Source: Candidatus Aenigmatarchaeota archaeon (lineage in GTDB: Archaea > Aenigmatarchaeota > Aenigmatarchaeia > CG10238-14 > SCSR01). From it: DNA of 15,878 nt. Made by a program: the position numbers and the translations under genes. The notes beneath the pieces are model-generated. The model saw only the letters and a program-made list of their open reading frames with translations. It ran no database searches and was not told the origin of the DNA. Positions 12,717 to 15,878 of the stretch are shown in pieces. The stretch's first letter is position 1; the number at the start of each line of letters is the position of its first letter. Location: contig JASEGN010000016.1 of the NCBI GenBank assembly GCA_030018055.1, positions 1 to 15,878 on the forward strand, read 5' to 3'.

Positions 12717-13123
12717 GCTGGGCAATAGGCTGAAAGCTCTACTACTCTTGCTCCAGGTGCAGATACTCTTACTTTCCAATAACCGGTGCCTGTTGATGCT
12801 CTTGTACAAGTTACTGTAGATGAAGCTCCAGGTGTCAGTGTAGTAGGGGAGAAAGTGCAACTTGTTATAGCATTTGGATTGCCAGGATGGTTTGCCCAAG
12901 TTAATGTACCAGAAGTATCTGTTCCTACGTTTCTAACATAGTAAGTTAAAGCGTTGGTAGTAGCACCACTCCTACAATCTCCCTCACCAGAGGATTCTAG
13001 TACAACTGCTACTGCTCCTCTCCACCATCCGAATATAAATCCACTAGCAGCTGTTACCAATGCAATTGTAATCATCAGCATTAATATTACAGCTATTATG
13101 GTAGATATTCCCTTCATTTTCAT
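12713..13123 (-). CDS. Archaeal type IV pilin-like protein, class III signal peptide
   Basis: The 136-residue protein begins MKMKG followed by ISTIIAVILMLMITIALVTAA. A short basic segment, a Gly cleavage site (probably after Gly5) and a hydrophobic helix make up a class III signal peptide, cleaved by an archaeal prepilin peptidase. After cleavage the helix packs into a filament core and the rest is exposed. The exposed part is rich in Thr, Ser, Ala and Gly, with four cysteines (50, 89, 106, 134) that could pair. It could be a pilin, an archaellin-like subunit or another surface filament protein. No assembly ATPase or membrane platform is in the window. It is last in a leftward series; no Shine-Dalgarno is seen, so it may have a leaderless message. 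Confidence 0.82.
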   Translation of the reverse strand: MKMKGISTIIAVILMLMITIALVTAASGFIFGWWRGAVAVVLESSGEGDCRSGATTNALTYYVRNVGTDTSGTLTWANHPGNPNAITSCTFSPTTLTPGASSTVTCTRASTGTGYWKVRVSAPGARVVELSAYCPA

Positions 13124-13165
13124 CTTATTAATTATTATTTTACTTAAAAATATTATTTTATACCT

Positions 13166-13798
13166 TTATCCCATCTCTATTTTCAATACTTCATCCTCTA
13201 AACTTTTTCTTAAAATTTCCACACCAGTTTTAATTGGCACTAGAGTGAAGTATGCTTTGTCATCGGTGAAAGCCCTTATTTCCATGCTTTGTTCTAATTT
13301 TCTTATTTCAACGTCATCTTCACTTTTAACACCTGGCAACCTAACTGTTATCAGAGATTTTCCATTAATTTTTTCTATTTTTGTCTCTGGTTCTTCTGTC
13401 ACCTTTGGCACTTTTCTAGGTATTTTTTCAACTTCTTCAACCTCTTCTACAGGTGCTTTGACTCCAAGCTTTCTTTTTATTTCTGGCTCAAATTTTCTGT
13501 AGTCTCCAAAAGTTTTAATGCTCACCTTTGGTTCTTTATCCAATCCACTATGAATTGTTACAGTAATGCCACCGCCCCTTGTTAATGGCCTAAACCTAAT
13601 TTTTGGAAATCTAAAAAATTCAGAACCAAACATTCTATCTATTCTTTCAAATTCCTTCTCTACATCCTCAAAAATACCTTTAAATGGTCTAACCTCTGCT
13701 CTCGTTATTAATTCCTCCCCACAATATGGACAAAATCTGAAATCACCTTCTAACTTTTTCCCACATCCAGGGCATTTCCTTTTATTTTTCCACCACAT
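13166..13798 (-). CDS. Zinc-ribbon protein with C-terminal Hsp20-like domain
   Basis: This 210-residue protein starts with a zinc ribbon, KCPGCG...FCPYCG (Cys9, 12, 23, 26). A 100-residue middle part follows, with a glutamate-rich linker near 115-140. The last roughly 65 residues resemble an alpha-crystallin domain: ITVRLPGVKSEDDVEIRK (LPGV at 154-157) and a final EDEVLKIEM strand equivalent to the ENGVLEI motif of small heat-shock proteins. AGGAG lies five bases before the ATG, inside the end of the preceding small gene. It is the third gene of an Hsp20 - small zinc finger - this-gene unit, so a co-chaperone or client-recognition role is plausible but inferred. The domain call at the C-terminus is by pattern only. 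Confidence 0.78.
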   Translation of the reverse strand: MWWKNKRKCPGCGKKLEGDFRFCPYCGEELITRAEVRPFKGIFEDVEKEFERIDRMFGSEFFRFPKIRFRPLTRGGGITVTIHSGLDKEPKVSIKTFGDYRKFEPEIKRKLGVKAPVEEVEEVEKIPRKVPKVTEEPETKIEKINGKSLITVRLPGVKSEDDVEIRKLEQSMEIRAFTDDKAYFTLVPIKTGVEILRKSLEDEVLKIEMG

Positions 13799-13799
13799 A

Positions 13800-13910
13800 T
13801 TAACTCCTCTTGAACTTGCAAATTAGCTCATGTTTAGCAAGTCCTATGTATATTGGCTTATGGCAATACTTGCACATACCTTCGGGTTTTGGAAGTTCTT
13901 TTTCTTCCAT
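13800..13910 (-). CDS. 36-residue C2HC zinc-finger protein, unknown function
   Basis: The gene is ATG at 13910 to TAA at 13800. The product has the pattern CKYCHKPIYIGLAKHELIC, that is Cys13-x2-Cys16-x10-His27-x3-Cys31, which should bind one zinc; the rest is short and charged. It sits between two Hsp20-type genes with gaps of 3 and 1 nt on the same strand. Its last codons contain the AGGAG used by the next gene, which supports real translation. I do not recognise a family. It may help fold or target clients of the neighbouring chaperones, but that is a guess from context. Confidence 0.7.
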   Translation of the reverse strand: MEEKELPKPEGMCKYCHKPIYIGLAKHELICKFKRS

Positions 13911-13913
13911 ATT

Positions 13914-14339
13914 TTACTCTAACTTTATTTCTTTAAGTTTCTTTGCTGGCTTTTTCTTTTTAAATCTTATTTCAAGTACACCATTTTCGAAGCTTGTTTT
14001 AGCACTTTCAACATCAACCTCTGTAGGAAGTGTTAAAAATCTTCTTGCTGCGCCAACTCTTCTTTCCATCCTAAACATTCTTTCTTCACGCTCAACCTTT
14101 TTTTCTTTGTGCATAGCTGCAATTTCTACACTATCATCGCTGGCTCTTACAGCTATTTCATCTCTGCTGAATCCTGGTAGATCTGCTCTGAGTATTAATT
14201 CATCCTCACTTTCAGCCATATCAACTGGGAAGCCTTTCTCCAGCTCCTCGGCAATAGGCATGCCATACCAAAATGTTCTCATTAACCTTTCCATCCTTCT
14301 TCTCATCCTTTCAATTTCTTCAAATGGTTCCCAATTCAT
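13914..14339 (-). CDS. Small heat-shock protein, Hsp20/alpha-crystallin family
   Basis: The 141-residue ATP-independent chaperone binds unfolding proteins and forms oligomers. The N-terminal part is helical and rich in Arg, Glu and Met (MNWEPFEEIERMRRRMERLM). The alpha-crystallin domain spans about 40-128, with LPGF (54-57) and ENGVLEI (118-124). The C-terminal tail has I-K-L (138-140), resembling the IxI/V anchor used for oligomer assembly. The length is normal for archaeal Hsp20. It follows eS27 by 45 nt and heads a tight three-gene unit. Confidence 0.95.
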   Translation of the reverse strand: MNWEPFEEIERMRRRMERLMRTFWYGMPIAEELEKGFPVDMAESEDELILRADLPGFSRDEIAVRASDDSVEIAAMHKEKKVEREERMFRMERRVGAARRFLTLPTEVDVESAKTSFENGVLEIRFKKKKPAKKLKEIKLE

Positions 14340-14384
14340 TCTCTCAAATATTATTACTAATACTTTATTATAAATCTTTCAAAT

Positions 14385-14576
14385 TCAGCTTAAGATACTT
14401 ACAATCCTTCCCTTTACTCTAACTATTCCTCCAGTGGGCTCGGCTAGAAGCTCTCCACATTTTAAGCATGTTACTTTCGTCGAGGCTTTGTTAAAAATTG
14501 TTTGAATGTTTTTACATTTTCTACATTCAACTTTTATAAATCGACTAGTTGGGAGTTTTACATATGGCTTTGGCAT
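14385..14576 (-). CDS. rps27e: Ribosomal protein eS27
   Basis: The 63-residue small-subunit protein contains a zinc ribbon: FIKVECRKCKNIQTIFNKAST with two cysteines, then VTCLKCGELLAEPTGG with two more. The FIKV.C..C and LAEPTGG segments are diagnostic. It lies 10 nt after eL42; the eL42-eS27 pair is standard in archaea. The next gene in many archaea is aIF2 alpha, whereas an Hsp20 follows here. Confidence 0.96.
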   Translation of the reverse strand: MPKPYVKLPTSRFIKVECRKCKNIQTIFNKASTKVTCLKCGELLAEPTGGIVRVKGRIVSILS

Positions 14577-14586
14577 ATAACTACCT

Positions 14587-14862
14587 TTATATTAACTCAA
14601 ATTTTTTTGCTCTCCAACCAGCACCACGAACATGGCTTTTTCCACACTCTTTACACTTAAATCTTAAGTCTACTCTTTTTGTTGGTTTCTCATGCTCAGG
14701 CTTTGGTTTTGGAAAGGAGGTATAGCCACGCAACTTTCTTAAAAATCTACGTTGACCTATAGCTAAGGCTCTTTTAGGCTTTTTCTTTATTATACTAACT
14801 TCATGAATTTGATGTGATCTGCAGTATGGACAATAAACTCTAATTTTTTTCGCGAATTTCAT
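14587..14862 (-). CDS. rpl44e: Ribosomal protein eL42 (L44e)
   Basis: The 91-residue large-subunit protein begins with the zinc-binding YCPYCRSHQIHEV and ends with FKCKECGKSHVRGAGWRAKKFELI, carrying the second CxxC. Between them is the conserved ALAIGQRRFLRKLRGYTSFPKP. In known ribosomes it lies near the E site. A GAGTG sequence lies a few bases before the ATG. Upstream on the same strand is the broken winged-helix gene. Confidence 0.96.
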   Translation of the reverse strand: MKFAKKIRVYCPYCRSHQIHEVSIIKKKPKRALAIGQRRFLRKLRGYTSFPKPKPEHEKPTKRVDLRFKCKECGKSHVRGAGWRAKKFELI

Positions 14863-14875
14863 ATTTGCACTCTAT

Positions 14876-15052
14876 TTAATTTTTTGTGTATATCTTTAAT
14901 TTACCTTGTTTTATAGATTTAACTACGTTATTCCTTTCAAGATTTTCTAAATGTTGATAGAAGGCTCTATTTAGTTCTCTGTTTAACTTATTTGCTGTTT
15001 CCAGAGCTGTTAAACTTCCTTTTTCTTCTAAGAGTTGAATTTTACCATCAAC
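14876..15052 (-). pseudogene. Winged-helix DNA-binding domain without a usable start
   Basis: Directly after the TAA of the phosphoribosyltransferase, the same frame stays open for 58 codons to a TAA at 14876-14878. It reads like a complete winged helix: KIQLLEEKGSLTALETANKLN (helices 1-2), RAFYQHLENLERNNVVKS (recognition helix and strand), then a wing KQGKLKIYTKN. No ATG, GTG or TTG lies in frame. An ATG at about 15045 is out of frame by one. One extra A in the AAAA run just after it would give MVKIQLLEE... and a complete ArsR/MarR-like protein. So this is either a separate regulator with a one-base deletion (real, or an assembly error), or a C-terminal domain cut off by a nonsense mutation. 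The fold assignment is by pattern only. Confidence 0.6.
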
Positions 15053-15598
15053 TTATTCAAATTTTTTAATTATCTTATCTATTTCTTTTTTGGTATATTT
15101 ATTTGATACTTTTCCTAAAATTCCTCTAACAGATTCAAACTTTTCCCAAGGATAAATTATCCAACCATCTAAACATCTAACAAAATAATCGGGTTTTTTC
15201 TTTAAGTGTGGCTTTATGTATAAGGTAGCGATCTTAAGGCTTTTTGGTTTAAGGATTATAATTGCCTGCCTTCCAACTTCTATGGATTTACCTGTGTCTG
15301 CTACATCATCAACCAGTAGAACATCTTCTCCCCTTAAACTTTCTGTTAAAGGTTGGTAAATTTCAACTCCTTTCTTCCTTTTTTCTATTTCTTTATAGTA
15401 TCTCAATCCCAGGAATCTAATTTTTTCCACACCCAAAAAATCTGAAAGTAACCTTGCCACAATTATACCACCTTTTAAAATCCCGACTATTGCCGTTGGT
15501 TTTGGGAAAATTTGCTCAGCTAGTTTCGCTACATCTCTTTCCACATCTTTCCAGCTCAAAACAAAATATTTTGTTCTGTTGATAACTAAAGCTCTCAT
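15053..15598 (-). CDS. Purine-type phosphoribosyltransferase (HPRT/XGPRT-like)
   Basis: The 181-residue enzyme has the PRPP-binding loop VLLVDDVADTGKS (93-105) with its acidic pair, the AIVGILKGGIIVARLL segment (36-51) that contacts pyrophosphate, and the C-terminal PDYFV...WIIYPWE region shared with archaeal hypoxanthine/xanthine/guanine phosphoribosyltransferases. It would salvage purine bases to nucleotides using PRPP; base preference is not readable. The ATG at 15598 has no Shine-Dalgarno, and AT-rich sequence about 25 nt upstream suggests a leaderless message. The 36-bp spacer is shared with the divergent alaS fragment. It heads the leftward series leading to eL42 and eS27. Confidence 0.88.
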   Translation of the reverse strand: MRALVINRTKYFVLSWKDVERDVAKLAEQIFPKPTAIVGILKGGIIVARLLSDFLGVEKIRFLGLRYYKEIEKRKKGVEIYQPLTESLRGEDVLLVDDVADTGKSIEVGRQAIIILKPKSLKIATLYIKPHLKKKPDYFVRCLDGWIIYPWEKFESVRGILGKVSNKYTKKEIDKIIKKFE

Positions 15599-15634
15599 AA
15601 AAATAATATGAATTGTGAATTGAAAAAATAGAAT

Positions 15635-15796
15635 ATGAATAAATTGGAATTGATAAAGAAACTTCGAAATAATCCTGAACGTTTTTGGAAAGTAAAATTA
15701 TTTGATGAACTTGGTTTTAGAAGAAAGCAGTGCAAAAATTGCGGAAAATTTTTTTGGACTTTGGACGAAGGAAGAAAAACATGTCCAGCTAAATAA
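15635..15796 (+). pseudogene. alaS: 5' fragment of alanyl-tRNA synthetase
   Basis: The 53-codon frame opens with a Lys-rich helix, then LFDELGFRRKQCKNCGKFFWTLDEGRKTCPAK and a stop. Archaeal AlaRS starts the same way: a FxRKxCxxCGxxFWTLdxxRxtC motif followed by DPPC and about 850 more residues. Here the match ends after TCP, and no continuation is seen in any frame of the 82 bases left. The gene is truncated, either by an insertion or rearrangement just after nt 15787 or because the assembly switches there. A functional stand-alone 53-residue protein is unlikely. A working alaS must exist elsewhere in the genome. Confidence 0.72.
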
Positions 15797-15878
15797 ACTC
15801 TAAGTTAGTGTGAACACATGTTTACGATACATATTCTCTACCACACAAATCTTTAAAATATAATAAATTCAATTTATT

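Noticed and set aside
12954..13502. Open frame of 182 codons on the plus strand
   Set aside because: It is antisense to the pilin and the zinc-ribbon/Hsp20 gene and has low-complexity Ser/Ile/Leu composition without a recognisable domain.
13810..14373. Open frame of 187 codons on the plus strand
   Set aside because: It is antisense to the Hsp20 operon, which has clear family motifs. It is Ser/Leu-rich, as expected of a shadow frame.
15053..15055. Recoding of the TAA between the phosphoribosyltransferase and the winged helix
   Set aside because: Known archaeal recoding uses TGA (selenocysteine) or TAG (pyrrolysine). TAA read-through has no support, so mutation or a one-base indel is simpler.
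1..15878. CRISPR arrays or other long direct repeats
   Set aside because: I saw no regularly spaced repeats anywhere in the window.
15797..15878. Small gene or element end in the final 82 bases
   Set aside because: There is no open frame with a start and no convincing hairpin. The AACA/TGTT arms near 15813 are too short to mean anything.

Overview
The window is AT-rich and archaeal. Marker genes are archaeal or archaeo-eukaryotic: aIF2 gamma, aIF1 (SUI1), eS6, eS27, eL42 (L44e), archaeal-type TrpRS, MetRS with a fused tRNA-binding domain, and a pilin with a class III signal peptide. Several starts are preceded by GGTGAT-type Shine-Dalgarno sequences, and other genes look leaderless with a TATA-like box about 25 nt upstream. 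I cannot place the lineage with confidence; a reduced or thermophilic archaeon (DPANN-like or a deep euryarchaeal group) is possible.

Layout. (1) 1-582: the 3' part of an IS200/IS605-type tnpB that has lost its zinc ribbon. (2) 583-702: a tRNA-Ser(GCU) gene that folds only if three tiny introns are removed. (3) 747-3856, minus strand: a HAD phosphatase, metG and a SemiSWEET transporter. (4) 3891-3992: a tRNA-Gly(UCC) with two tiny introns. (5) 4036-9766, plus strand: part of the S10-like ribosomal cluster (uL23, then uL2-uS19-uL22-uS3-uL29-aIF1) interrupted by a Ca2+-type P-type ATPase. (6) 9813-10934, minus strand: trpS. (7) 11012-12716, plus strand: eS6 and aIF2 gamma. (8) 12713-15598, minus strand: a purine-type phosphoribosyltransferase, a broken winged-helix gene, eL42, eS27, an Hsp20, a 36-residue zinc finger, a zinc-ribbon/Hsp20 fusion and an orphan pilin. 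(9) 15635-15796: a short 5' fragment of alaS running toward the window edge.

Most genes serve translation: ribosomal proteins, initiation factors, aminoacyl-tRNA synthetases and tRNAs, with a small proteostasis operon alongside. The most unusual content is in the two tRNA genes. Together they carry five introns of 11-14 nt, in the D-loop, the anticodon stem, the anticodon loop and the T-loop. Each can be folded as a bulge-helix-bulge (BHB) motif in which a 4-nt exon stretch pairs with the 3' part of the intron. Removing them gives canonical 84-nt and 75-nt tRNAs. Other oddities are the zinc-ribbon-less TnpB, the split ribosomal operon, the in-frame winged-helix remnant behind the phosphoribosyltransferase, and the truncated alaS.

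No gene-free stretch exceeds 300 bases. The longest, 15797-15878, shows nothing recognisable.
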